From Amycolatopsis oliviviridis (GTDB lineage Bacteria > Actinomycetota > Actinomycetes > Mycobacteriales > Pseudonocardiaceae): 64,000 nt of DNA. Shown here in pieces: positions 32,066 through 42,489 of this stretch (positions are counted from its first letter, which is position 1; every line of letters starts with the position of its first letter). Where the stretch lies: contig NZ_BNAY01000001.1 in the NCBI RefSeq assembly GCF_014654365.1, forward strand, positions 682,001 through 746,000, written 5' to 3'. The notes beneath the pieces were generated by a model, which saw only the letters and a program-made list of their open reading frames with translations, made no database searches and was not told the DNA's origin. The position numbers were made by a program, and so were the translations under genes.

Positions 32066-32149
32066 GGGCGAGGTGGGCGCCGGTACAAATCCCGTGCCGT
32101 TCCACGGCTTCGGAAAATAGCCTGAAAAGACCGAACGGAGAGGAGATTC

Positions 32150-32590
32150 GTGCCGGGAAAACCGCGGATTCCCAGGGTGCTATTGGTGGTGCCCGCCGGG
32201 ATCTCGTTCGTCGTCCTGTTGGTGGCCCTCGGGGGATTCCTCGGTGACCGCGTGGACAAGCTGAACACCGGCGAAGAGGTCACGGTCGTCGAAATCTCGG
32301 AATGCTTCGATGAGAGGCCTCCGGTGACCGGTAGGGGTACCTACTGCGAGGGTGGCTGGCGATTCGACGACGGGCGCACCGCACAAGGGCGGATCGAGGG
32401 CGAGAAGGCCGCGGTGGGTGACAGGGTCTTCGCCGGCGATGGATTCGCCTATCGGTCGAAGACCATGGTGATCCTGAGCCTGTCGGTGACCGTGGCGATC
32501 GGCCTGGCCCTGCTGGGCATGCCGATCGGGCTCGGCCTCCAGTACCGGAAGTACCGGAAGTACGAGGCCCGACGGCGCCGCGAGGAGTGA
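32150..32590 (+). CDS. membrane protein of unknown function
   Basis: The 146-residue protein has two transmembrane helices (LLVVPAGISFVVLLVALGG near residues 11-29 and MVILSLSVTVAIGLALLGMP near 105-124). Between them lies an extracytoplasmic region of about 70 residues with two cysteines (ISECFDERP, GTYCEGGW) that could form a disulfide. It ends in a basic tail. I do not recognise the family. The GTG follows GAGAGGAG. It is divergent from the J-domain operon. Confidence 0.7.
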   Translation: MPGKPRIPRVLLVVPAGISFVVLLVALGGFLGDRVDKLNTGEEVTVVEISECFDERPPVTGRGTYCEGGWRFDDGRTAQGRIEGEKAAVGDRVFAGDGFAYRSKTMVILSLSVTVAIGLALLGMPIGLGLQYRKYRKYEARRRREE

Positions 32591-32605
32591 CGCTGCCGGG
32601 CGTGC

Positions 32606-32983
32606 TCAGCTCCGGGTGGCTTCGATCTGCCGCTCGTCCTCGGTCGAGCAGCTGGTCACCGGATCGTTCGGCCCGCTCCCGCACGTCCAGGCGCCGATCA
32701 CCACCGGTCCGGGCCCCTGCGGCGACGCGGCTTCGGCGGGTGTCAGCTTCGCGAAGTAGTCCGTGAGCACCTGGGTCGCTTCGGCGCAGTCTGTCTTCCC
32801 GCGCGCGACGACCTTGTTCTTGGCTCCCTGGAGCCCGGCGACCTCCCCACAGGGTGTCCCGGCGGGGACCTGCGCGGCGGCGGGGGAGGACGGCTGCGGA
32901 GCGGCCGCGGGGGCGGGATCGGCGCCGCAACCGCTCAACAGGACGACGGCGAGCGCGGCGGGAAGCGCGGAGAGGCTCTTCAT
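32606..32983 (-). CDS. small lipoprotein with four-cysteine domain
   Basis: The 125-residue protein has a lipoprotein signal (ALAVVLLSGCGAD, lipobox LSGC), an Ala/Pro-rich linker, and a globular part with TPCGEV, KTDCAEATQVL, IGAWTCGSG and TSCSTEDERQIEA. The same cysteine pattern appears in the next upstream gene, so the two are paralogues. The domain resembles small secreted actinobacterial proteins with a conserved CxEA motif; its function is unknown. Confidence 0.75.
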   Translation of the reverse strand: MKSLSALPAALAVVLLSGCGADPAPAAAPQPSSPAAAQVPAGTPCGEVAGLQGAKNKVVARGKTDCAEATQVLTDYFAKLTPAEAASPQGPGPVVIGAWTCGSGPNDPVTSCSTEDERQIEATRS

Positions 32984-33006
32984 GGGCCCTTCTTCTCGGG
33001 GGTGGT

Positions 33007-33516
33007 TCATTCGACGGGGACGACTGCGGCGAACACGTTCTGCTCGCCCTTGCTGCAACTGGTGCCGCCTTGCGCGGCGGGGGCGCCGGAAACGCACAAC
33101 CAGCCGTCGACGGTCTCGCTGACCGGCTCGTCCGAGCCCGCGGACTGGCGTCCGGCGATCCTCTGGTGGAACGCGCCGACGATCCCGGTCGCGTCCGCGC
33201 AGGAGACCCCGGGCCCGTTGATCACCTGCAGGGTCAGCCCGCTCGCCGCGGTGAGGGTGCCGCATGAGCCCTGTACCGGTTCAGCGGGCTTCGGCTTGGG
33301 AGCGGGTTTCGGTGCGGTGGACGGATTCGGCGCGGTCTGCGACGGGATCGGGGGCAGCGACGCGCTGGTCGTGGCAGAGGGAGGCGCGGGTGTCAAGACC
33401 GAAGTCGAGGTGACTGGCGGTGGCGGATCTTCGCCCGAACAGGCGGCGAGCGTTCCGGCGAACGCGCAGACCGCGAACAGGCGCCGGCGCGTTCCCGTGG
33501 TCTTCGAGACGGGCAA
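33007..33516 (-). CDS. lipoprotein paralogous to its neighbour
   Basis: The 169-residue product has a lipoprotein signal (RRRLFAVCAFAGTLAACSG), a long Pro/Ala/Lys linker and a four-cysteine domain (GSCGTL, GVSCADATGIV, DGWLCVSG, TSCSKGEQNVFAA) matching the downstream protein. A TTG at 33516 is proposed as start because GAAAGG lies seven bases before it and it puts the signal at the N-terminus; ATG 33552 and beyond give longer forms. The two genes are 23 bases apart and form a unit. Confidence 0.7.
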   Translation of the reverse strand: MPVSKTTGTRRRLFAVCAFAGTLAACSGEDPPPPVTSTSVLTPAPPSATTSASLPPIPSQTAPNPSTAPKPAPKPKPAEPVQGSCGTLTAASGLTLQVINGPGVSCADATGIVGAFHQRIAGRQSAGSDEPVSETVDGWLCVSGAPAAQGGTSCSKGEQNVFAAVVPVE

Positions 33517-33824
33517 GGCGATCCTTTCGTCGGCCGGTCGTGGCCGGCCCATTCTGACCCGGCCGGGCCCGTTGCCGTGGCATTGAGCCACGTTCGGTTC
33601 GCGGGAGGCTATCGCGACGGCCGCGCGGTGATACGCGAGGACCGCCCAATCACTGTCCATTGTGGACAATTAACATGCCGTTCACGGCGCGACAACACCC
33701 CGTTGTCGTGGCGAACCGATCGGACGAATCCGGCGCCGAACCGTTAACACGCGGCCCGGTTCTGCCGAAAACAAAGGTAGCGCTCCGGCGTGTCCCAGTC
33801 CCCGTCACCGAAACCGTGAGAGCG
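33517..33824. other. gene-free divergent region with short palindromes
   Basis: This 308-base region separates the leftward lipoproteins from a rightward small ORF. It holds TGTCCATTGTGGACA (33654-33668, six-base arms) and CGACAAC-ACCCC-GTTGTCG (33690-33708). It is less GC-rich than its surroundings and probably contains promoters in both directions. No convincing coding sequence was seen. Confidence 0.5.
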
Positions 33825-34058
33825 ATGAAGACCGACGAACAGACCGACCCCGCGTCACCCCAGGCCACCGCACCGGCGAACACGGAGCTGCCACCGACGG
33901 CACCGTGCACCGTCGTCTGGTGTGGCGGCCGCCCGTACGTCCTCGAGAGCTCCGCCGGCCACACGCGCTGGATGGGCACCGACCACCGAGGCAGGCCCGT
34001 GGCGCTGACCAGCGCGGACCTGCAACGCCGCGGCTGGACCCACACCCGGGCGAGCTGA
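33825..34058 (+). CDS. small hypothetical protein
   Basis: The 77-residue ORF from the ATG at 33825 contains CTVVWCGGRPYVLESSAGHT and ends ADLQRRGWTHTRAS, with two cysteines and no signal peptide. The C-terminal GTDHRGRPVALTSADLQRRG pattern looks like a real folded segment. I do not recognise it. GAGAG precedes the ATG; a GTG at 33816 is an alternative. Confidence 0.5.
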   Translation: MKTDEQTDPASPQATAPANTELPPTAPCTVVWCGGRPYVLESSAGHTRWMGTDHRGRPVALTSADLQRRGWTHTRAS

Positions 34059-34095
34059 CGCGGGAGGACCTGCCGCTGCTGGATAGGCTGAGCGG

Positions 34096-34731
34096 GTGAG
34101 TACGCCCCCCGAACCGAGCGTGACCAGCGAAGAGCCTTCTCTGCTGCGGCAGGCCCTGAACGTTCCCAACATGCTTTCGATCCTCCGGCTCGCCGGGGTG
34201 CCGGTCTTCCTGTGGCTGCTGCTCGGCCCGAAGGAAGACGGCTGGGCGCTCGCGCTGCTCGTGTTCAGCGCCCTCACCGACTGGCTCGACGGCAAGCTCG
34301 CCCGCTGGCTCAACCAGATGTCGCGGCTCGGCCAGCTGCTCGACCCGGCCGCCGACCGGCTCTACATCCTCGCGACGCTCATCGCCTTCCTGATCCGCGA
34401 CATCATCCCGTGGTGGCTGGTGGTCCCGCTGGTCGTGCGCGAGGCCGTGCTGGGCGTCTGCGTGCTGTTGCTCCGGCGCGGCGGGTTCGCCCCGCCGGAG
34501 GTCACCTACATCGGCAAGGGCGCCACCTTCGTGCTGATGTACGCCTTCCCGTTCTTGCTGCTCACCCAGGGCGGCTCCGACATCGCCGCCGTCGCCCGGC
34601 CGATCGGGTACGCCTTCACGGCGTGGGGCGCGGTCCTGTACGTCTATTCGGGCGTGCTGTACGTCATCCAGACCGTCCAGGCACTGCGGACGGCCGATCC
34701 GGCGGGCTTGCGGGAGGCGCCGGGCGCGTGA
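34096..34731 (+). CDS. pgsA2: CDP-alcohol phosphatidyltransferase
   Basis: The 211-residue membrane protein has four to six helices and the CDP-alcohol phosphatidyltransferase signature DWLDGKLARWLNQMSRLG followed by QLLDPAADR. It transfers a phosphatidyl group from CDP-diacylglycerol to an alcohol such as glycerol phosphate or phosphatidylglycerol (cardiolipin synthase type). In mycobacteria the gene named pgsA2 occupies the same place upstream of gcvH and garA; the symbol rests on that position. GTG start. Confidence 0.88.
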   Translation: MSTPPEPSVTSEEPSLLRQALNVPNMLSILRLAGVPVFLWLLLGPKEDGWALALLVFSALTDWLDGKLARWLNQMSRLGQLLDPAADRLYILATLIAFLIRDIIPWWLVVPLVVREAVLGVCVLLLRRGGFAPPEVTYIGKGATFVLMYAFPFLLLTQGGSDIAAVARPIGYAFTAWGAVLYVYSGVLYVIQTVQALRTADPAGLREAPGA

Positions 34732-34794
34732 CCCGGCGGGATGCGAAACTGCGCGCGTCGGTTTCATGCGAGGGCATCAGAAAGGGGAGCGGCG

Positions 34795-35178
34795 TTGTCC
34801 ACTCCAGAAGAACTGCGGTACACCGAGGAACACGAGTGGGTCTCCGTGCGCGACGGAGGGCTCGTGCGCGTGGGCATCACTGAGTACGCCCAGGACCAGC
34901 TCGGTGACGTGGTGTTCGTCGAACTGCCCGAGGTCGGCAAGCAGGTCGGCTCCGGCGACGCGTTCGGCGAGGTCGAGTCGACCAAGAGCGTTTCGGAGCT
35001 GTTCGCCCCGCTGGACGGCGAGGTGGTCGCGGTCAACGACGCGGTGACCGAGTCGCCCGAGCTGATCAACAGCGACCCCTACGGCGAGGGCTGGCTGATC
35101 GAACTCCGTCTCGACGACGCGAGCTCGGTCGAATCACTGCTCGAAGCCGAGGCCTACCAGGCCCTGATCAAGGAATAG
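34795..35178 (+). CDS. gcvH: glycine cleavage system H protein
   Basis: The 127-residue protein carries the lipoyl attachment motif FGEVESTKSVSELFAP with the modified lysine at residue 64, and the family start LRYTEEHEWVSV. GcvH shuttles the aminomethyl group between GcvP, GcvT and dihydrolipoamide dehydrogenase. It starts with TTG behind GGGGAG. It is separated from gcvP by four genes of the GarA block, as in mycobacteria; gcvT is not in the window. Confidence 0.95.
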   Translation: MSTPEELRYTEEHEWVSVRDGGLVRVGITEYAQDQLGDVVFVELPEVGKQVGSGDAFGEVESTKSVSELFAPLDGEVVAVNDAVTESPELINSDPYGEGWLIELRLDDASSVESLLEAEAYQALIKE

Positions 35179-35303
35179 CCGCAGGCCGTGGCCCTTCGGG
35201 AAGAGTAGGGGGAGCCGCGGGCCGGAGTTTCGATCAGGCACGGTACGTTTGTCCTCCACACGTTCTTGAGTAGTGGCAACACACATGCGTTAGGAGAGCT
35301 CAG

Positions 35304-35771
35304 GTGAGCACGAACGACGGGCCCGGCGTTCCCCCGGAGCAGTCTCCGGAGCGGACTTCTGTCTTCCGGGCCGACTTCCTGGCCGACGTCGAAGGCACTG
35401 AGGCTCCTCCGGCTGCCGAGGCCCCCGTCCAGGGTGTGGACGCGCTGCCCGCGGGTTCCGCGCTGCTGGTCGTCAAGCGGGGTCCGAACGCCGGATCGCG
35501 CTTCCTGCTGGACCGCGACACCACCAGCGCGGGACGGCACCCGGACAGCGACATCTTCCTCGACGACGTCACGGTTTCCCGGCGGCACGCCGAGTTCCGC
35601 CGTGAGGGCGGCGAGTTCGTCGTCATCGACGTCGGCAGCCTCAACGGCACCTACGTCAACCGCGAGCCGGTCGACCAGGCCGTCCTCGCCGGTGGCGACG
35701 AGGTGCAGATCGGCAAGTTCCGCCTGGTCTTCCTGACCGGCCCGGGTCACGGGGGCCAGGGGGCGCGGTGA
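35304..35771 (+). CDS. garA: FHA-domain regulator GarA
   Basis: The 155-residue protein has the N-terminal phospho-motif ERTSVFRADFL and a C-terminal FHA domain (SAGRHPDSDIFLDDVTVSRR, GSLNGTYVNREP). GarA/OdhI binds and inhibits 2-oxoglutarate dehydrogenase and controls glutamate enzymes until phosphorylated by Ser/Thr kinases. The motif has only one threonine (Thr18) before SVF; Arg17 stands where Mycobacterium and Corynebacterium have the PknG-target threonine. The gene overlaps the next by GTGA. Confidence 0.93.
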   Translation: MSTNDGPGVPPEQSPERTSVFRADFLADVEGTEAPPAAEAPVQGVDALPAGSALLVVKRGPNAGSRFLLDRDTTSAGRHPDSDIFLDDVTVSRRHAEFRREGGEFVVIDVGSLNGTYVNREPVDQAVLAGGDEVQIGKFRLVFLTGPGHGGQGAR

Positions 35772-36529
35772 CGGCGGCCGGGCGGCCTGATCGGGATGCG
35801 TCGCAGCGCGATGGGTTGAGCATCGGGGCCGTGCTGGCACAGCTGCGCGGCGATTTCCCCGATGTCACCATCTCCAAGATCCGGTTCCTCGAGGCGGAGG
35901 GTCTGGTCCAGCCGGGCCGGACCCCGTCGGGGTACCGGCAGTTCGCCCCGGCGGACGTGGAGCGGTTGCGGTTCGTCCTGTCCGCCCAGCGGGATCACTA
36001 CCTTCCGCTGAAGGTCATCAAGGAACAGCTGGACGCGGCGGATCAGGGTGCCGCGCCCGCCGCGGTGCTGCCCAAGCCGCCGCGGAAACTCGTTTCGCTC
36101 GACGCCCCCGGGGAAAACGGCGGATTGCCGTCCCCCGGGGATTTCGAGACCGATCGCGAGATCAGGCTGACCGAGGAAGATCTGCTCCGCCAGGCCGGCA
36201 TCGACGCCGCCACCCTGGCTGAGCTGCGGCAATACGGTCTGGTCCGGCCCGGGGCGGCCGGGTTCTTCGACCCCGACGCGGTCCTCGTGGCGAAGACCGT
36301 GAAAGCGATGACCGAATTCGGTATAGAGCCGAGACATCTGCGTGCCTTCCGGGCCGCCGCCGATCGTGAGGTCGGCCTGGTGGAGCAGATCGTGACCCCG
36401 GTGTATCGGCATCGTGACGAGGACGCCCGGGCGAGGGGCGACGAGGTCGTCCGAGAGCTCGCGGCACTGACCGTGGCGTTACATACGCTCTTGGTGAAGG
36501 CCGGAATACGGGCTGTCACGGGCGGTTGA
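35768..36529 (+). CDS. ftsR: MerR-family regulator FtsR
   Basis: The 253-residue protein has a MerR helix-turn-helix (LSIGAVLAQLRGDFPDVTISK, IRFLEAEGLVQPGRTPSGYR at about residues 17-58), a long linker and a second DNA-binding-like part LTEEDLLRQAGIDAATLAEL. It corresponds to the actinobacterial regulator that follows garA (Rv1828; FtsR in Corynebacterium, an activator of ftsZ). It is coupled to garA by GTGA overlap. Confidence 0.9.
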   Translation: MTAAGRPDRDASQRDGLSIGAVLAQLRGDFPDVTISKIRFLEAEGLVQPGRTPSGYRQFAPADVERLRFVLSAQRDHYLPLKVIKEQLDAADQGAAPAAVLPKPPRKLVSLDAPGENGGLPSPGDFETDREIRLTEEDLLRQAGIDAATLAELRQYGLVRPGAAGFFDPDAVLVAKTVKAMTEFGIEPRHLRAFRAAADREVGLVEQIVTPVYRHRDEDARARGDEVVRELAALTVALHTLLVKAGIRAVTGG

Positions 36530-36747
36530 ACGGCTCCAGGAGCCGCGAACCCCTGTGAGGCCACTTGTCAATGACTGAATGTTCGGCATCCGATGCCGTA
36601 CCGTGGAGTTGGGTTTGCCACGGGCGAACCGGGAATGTCGGAGACAGCGAGCACAGCGCGCGGAAGACGGGTAGCGTCGGGACTGCCGTCGCTTGGTCGT
36701 CGAGACAAGCGTTGCAGCCCGTGCGCACGAGAGGGAGGCGAAGCCCG

Positions 36748-37221
36748 ATGAGCGAGATGCGCGTCGTCGGCGTGCGGGTGGAGCTGCCCGCGAATCAGCC
36801 GATCTTGTTGCTACGGGAGACCGAAGGCGAGCGGTACCTGCCGATCTGGATCGGCTCGGTGGAGGCCACCGCCATCGCCTTGGAGCAGCAGGGAGTCCGC
36901 CCGGCCCGTCCGCTCACCCATGACCTGCTCAAAGAGGTCATCGGGGCTTTGGGTCGCGAGCTGGAACAGGTCGTCATCACGGATCTGAAGGAAGGCACGT
37001 TCTTCGCGGAACTGGTCTTCGACGGGGACATCAGGGTTTCCGCGCGGCCGAGCGATTCGGTGGCGCTGGCACTGCGGGTGGGGGTGCCGATCCACGCCGT
37101 CGACGCGGTGCTGGAGGAAGCGGGCCTCATCATCCCCGACGAACAGGAGGACGAGGTCGAGAAGTTCCGCGAGTTCCTCGACTCGGTCTCGCCGGAGGAC
37201 TTCCGCGGCGCGGACACCTGA
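36748..37221 (+). CDS. DUF151 / bifunctional nuclease-family protein
   Basis: The 157-residue protein shows the DUF151 pattern: VVGVRVELPANQPILLLRET, RYLPIWIGSVEATAIALEQQ, RPLTHDLLKEVI and SARPSDSVALALRVGVPIHA. Family members are dimeric, and plant relatives are nucleases; the bacterial role is not settled. ATG at 36748 is preceded by GGGAGG. The 218-base gap before it (36530-36747) is a probable promoter region with TTCGGCATCCGATGCCGTA (small palindrome). A terminator follows. Confidence 0.92.
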   Translation: MSEMRVVGVRVELPANQPILLLRETEGERYLPIWIGSVEATAIALEQQGVRPARPLTHDLLKEVIGALGRELEQVVITDLKEGTFFAELVFDGDIRVSARPSDSVALALRVGVPIHAVDAVLEEAGLIIPDEQEDEVEKFREFLDSVSPEDFRGADT

Positions 37222-37242
37222 TCACATACTGGGATCTTGAAC

Positions 37243-37274
37243 GAAGGGGCGGTGCCGGATGGCGCCGCCCCTTC
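37243..37274 (+). terminator. factor-independent terminator after DUF151 gene
   Basis: Arms GAAGGGGCGGTGCC (37243-37256) and GGCGCCGCCCCTTC (37261-37274) pair over 14 bp with one G-T pair around GGAT, followed by TTCCTGT. It lies between two convergent genes. Confidence 0.8.
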
Positions 37275-37282
37275 TTCCTGTG

Positions 37283-37304
37283 CGCGTTCAGTCCTCTGAA
37301 TGCG
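37283..37304. repeat. palindrome of the CGCATTTAG family
   Basis: Arms CGCGTTCAG and CTGAATGCG around TCCT; it differs from the 11162 copy at two positions in the left arm, and one change (T to C) restores perfect pairing. It lies between the terminator and the end of the convergent TetR gene. Confidence 0.7.
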
Positions 37305-37315
37305 GTTCGCGAGCC

Positions 37316-37960
37316 TCAGGCCGCGGTCGCCTTGACGAACAGGTCCGCGAGTTCGCGCCCGTAGCGCTCCAGGTCCAGCTTCGGGTCCGCGGCGAACTTC
37401 GCGGCCACGCCGTCGATGGCCTGCGCGATCGACAGCGCCATCACGTCCGCCGCGAAGTCGCCGAAAGCGCCTTCCGCCTGTCCCTGCTTCAGCTGGCGTT
37501 CGAGCCGCCCGGTCCGGAACTCCTCGACCAGCGGCACCGACATGAACCAGCCCTCGGCGTCCGAACCGCTCGACGCCATCTCGACCATGACCCGCACCAG
37601 CTCCGGGTACGAACCGAGGAACGCGATCTCCGACTCGATGTAACCGCGCAGGAGCCCGGCCCGGTCGGTCGTGCCCTGGATGCGCTCCTCCAGGAACTTG
37701 TCCTTCATCCCGGTCGCGGTGGTGACCACGGCCTGCATCAGGCCGGCCTTGTTGGTGAAGTGGTAGGAGATGATCCGGGTGCTGGACAGCCCGGCCCGCT
37801 CCTTGATCTTCGCGAACGACGTCTTGTGGTAACCGAGGTCGGAGATCGTCGCGATCGTGGCCCCGACGATCTGGGCCCGTCGCGCGGCTTCGGTGACCGA
37901 CAGCCCCAGCTCCGCCTGGACCTCTTGCATGGCACTCTGGGTAGAGGGATTTACTTGCAT
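37316..37960 (-). CDS. TetR-family regulator
   Basis: The 214-residue protein has a TetR DNA-binding domain (ISDLGYHKTSFAKIKERAGL, SSTRIISYHFTNKAGLMQAV) and a generic C-terminal domain. It reads against the surrounding garA/gcv block and splits the DUF151 and MerR genes, which are adjacent in mycobacteria. Inverted TTTACT/AGTAAA over its start codon suggests autoregulation. Its target is unknown. Confidence 0.9.
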   Translation of the reverse strand: MQVNPSTQSAMQEVQAELGLSVTEAARRAQIVGATIATISDLGYHKTSFAKIKERAGLSSTRIISYHFTNKAGLMQAVVTTATGMKDKFLEERIQGTTDRAGLLRGYIESEIAFLGSYPELVRVMVEMASSGSDAEGWFMSVPLVEEFRTGRLERQLKQGQAEGAFGDFAADVMALSIAQAIDGVAAKFAADPKLDLERYGRELADLFVKATAA

Positions 37961-37990
37961 GAGTAAAAATTAACACGACTGAGTAAAAAC
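37950..37990. promoter_or_regulatory. candidate operator of the TetR regulator
   Basis: TTTACT (37950-37955) and AGTAAA (37962-37967) form an inverted repeat across the start codon. TGAGTAAAAA occurs twice directly repeated (37960 and 37980, 20 bases apart, that is two helical turns). The stretch is AT-rich in a GC-rich genome. Confidence 0.55.
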
Positions 37991-38227
37991 GGCAAGCGTG
38001 CGGCCGAATGGGGGAGTGCCCTCGGCAAGCCTCAAGAAGAGCTTGAGGTCGACCGCGCGTCGCGTTGACCGCTTTGCCGGACGCGCTTACCGTCAATGAA
38101 GGTGAATCGCCAAGGTGTGATTCGGATGTCTGGGGCATTCGTCTTGACGGTTCACTCCGGTGCGGACTCACGTGGGTCCGCGCGGCTTTGTTCGCCGGCC
38201 GCCAGGTCGGGCGAGGGGAGGCATGGC

Positions 38228-38809
38228 GTGGTCGAGGCTGGTAGCCCTCAAGAGCCGCTCGTTCCGGTCGCTGATGGCGAGCAGGGCGAGCTGTTCCCCG
38301 ACTCTTCCCTCCCGGACGAACTCGTCGGCTACCGCGGTCCCGCCGCCTGTCAGATCGCCGGGATCACATACCGGCAGCTCGACTACTGGGCCCGTACGAA
38401 GCTGGTCGCGCCGAGCATCCGCACGGCGCACGGTTCCGGTTCGCAGCGGCTCTACTCGTTCAAGGACATCCTCGTCCTGAAGGTCGTCAAGCGTCTGCTG
38501 GACACCGGCGTCTCCCTGCAGAACATCCGCGTCGCCGTCGACCACCTGCGCCTGCGCGGCGTCCGCGACCTCGCCAAGGTCACCCTGTTCTCCGACGGCA
38601 CCACCGTCTACGAGTGCACCTCGCCCGAAGAGATCGTCGATTTACTCCAGGGCGGGCAGGGCGTTTTCGGCATCGCCGTCAGCGGGGCGATGCAGGAGAT
38701 CAGCGGCACCATCCACGAGTTCCCCGCCGAGCGGGCCGACGGCGGCGTGATCGAAACCGTCACGCCGGACGAGCTCACGCAGCGCCGTAACGCACGTCGC
38801 ACCGGCTGA
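38228..38809 (+). CDS. MerR-family regulator (Rv1830-like)
   Basis: The 193-residue protein from GTG 38228 (GGGGAGG upstream) contains a MerR-type DNA-binding domain: VGYRGPAACQIAGITYRQLD, YWARTKLVAPSIRTAHGSGS, LYSFKDILVLKVVKRLLDTG. It ends with VIETVTPDELTQRRNARRTG. It corresponds to the second MerR protein of the mycobacterial gar/gcv block. The frame is open to 38096, but the upstream part does not look coding. Its target is unknown; the riboswitch and gcvP follow. Confidence 0.88.
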   Translation: MVEAGSPQEPLVPVADGEQGELFPDSSLPDELVGYRGPAACQIAGITYRQLDYWARTKLVAPSIRTAHGSGSQRLYSFKDILVLKVVKRLLDTGVSLQNIRVAVDHLRLRGVRDLAKVTLFSDGTTVYECTSPEEIVDLLQGGQGVFGIAVSGAMQEISGTIHEFPAERADGGVIETVTPDELTQRRNARRTG

Positions 38810-38860
38810 TCATGAAGCCGCGCGAGCGGCAGGGTAGGCTCACTCACGCGGTCGACGAAT

Positions 38861-39072
38861 CCGCGCGGGAGAGACCGAGCCGATAACGGCTCGGCGCCGA
38901 AGGAGCAAGTCCTCCCCGGAACCTCTCAGGCACCCTGGACCGCGCGGACTAGACGCCTCTGGAAAGTGAATCGTCAGGTCACCACCTGGCGGCTCCGCCG
39001 ACGGTGCAAGCCCGACTCAACCCACGGGCGAAACTCTCAGGCGCCCCTCCGGGGGTACGGACAGAGTGGGGA
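38861..39072 (+). ncRNA. tandem glycine riboswitch
   Basis: Two aptamers precede gcvP. The first (about 38861-38947) is closed by CCGCGCGG repeats and contains GGGAGAGACC, GCGCCGAAGGAGCAAG and AACCTCTCAGGCACC. The second (about 38955-39068) contains GGTGCAAGCCCGACTCAACC and CGAAACTCTCAGGCGCCCC. The conserved GCCGAAGGAGCAA and CTCTCAGGCA/GCGCC blocks and the tandem arrangement with a short linker are diagnostic. It should switch on gcvP when glycine is plentiful. Confidence 0.93.
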
Positions 39073-39096
39073 GGGCCAGGACAATCGTCCCGGCCC
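39073..39096 (+). promoter_or_regulatory. hairpin, possible expression platform of the glycine riboswitch
   Basis: GGGCCAGGAC (39073-39082) and GTCCCGGCCC (39087-39096) pair with one A-C mismatch around AATC, directly after the second aptamer and 26 bases before the gcvP ATG. No T-run follows, so it may work by anti-termination with a factor or by controlling access to GGGAGG (39111-39116). Confidence 0.5.
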
Positions 39097-39122
39097 CACC
39101 CCCGCGTCTTGGGAGGTCCCCG

Positions 39123-42002
<2,880 letters not shown>

Positions 42003-42015
42003 CCTGCGCTGATGG

Positions 42016-42378
42016 TCAGCCGGGCATCTTGTCGAGAAAGCCCAGCACCTGCTTGATCCGCCCGTCCTCGACGGTGATGACGTCGAAGCCGATCGCCAGC
42101 GGCTCCGCCGCGCCCTCCGGGCCGAGGTACCACTGGAACCGCGCGATGTCATGGTGCGCGTCGGGGACGGCGGGCAGGCTGAACCTCAGGCCCGCGAACT
42201 GGGCCTGCGCTCCGGCGATGAAGCCGTCGACACCGTCGTGGCCGGTGACGGCGCCGAGCGGGTCGGTGTAGACGGCGTCCTCAGTGAACACTTCGGCCAC
42301 GAGCGCGCGGCGCTTGTCCGCGTCGGTCTCGTTCCACACGGCGATGTACTGCTCGGCGACGCGCTGGATGTCCGACAT
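42016..42378 (-). CDS. SnoaL-like / NTF2-fold protein
   Basis: The 120-residue cytosolic protein has the SnoaL-like pattern: VAEQYIAVWNETDADKRRAL, VFTEDAVYTDPLGAVTGHDG and ITVEDGRIKQVLGFLDKMP. Such proteins are small NTF2-fold barrels, some being isomerases or cyclases in polyketide pathways, most unassigned. It is divergent from the XRE regulator, which may control it. Confidence 0.87.
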   Translation of the reverse strand: MSDIQRVAEQYIAVWNETDADKRRALVAEVFTEDAVYTDPLGAVTGHDGVDGFIAGAQAQFAGLRFSLPAVPDAHHDIARFQWYLGPEGAAEPLAIGFDVITVEDGRIKQVLGFLDKMPG

Positions 42379-42489
42379 GGTGTCCTCTTTCGTTGGTGGG
42401 TAACCGATGCCGCAACTCTGTCGGCCGGAGATGGGTCTCGTCGATTACGCGGGAGGTAATGGCGGCCCGGCACCGGTGCCCGTAGGTTC

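Noticed and set aside
36565..36747. An N-terminal extension of the DUF151 protein in the open frame upstream
   Set aside because: The ATG at 36748 has GGGAGG upstream and gives the family N-terminus; the upstream sequence is not conserved-looking.
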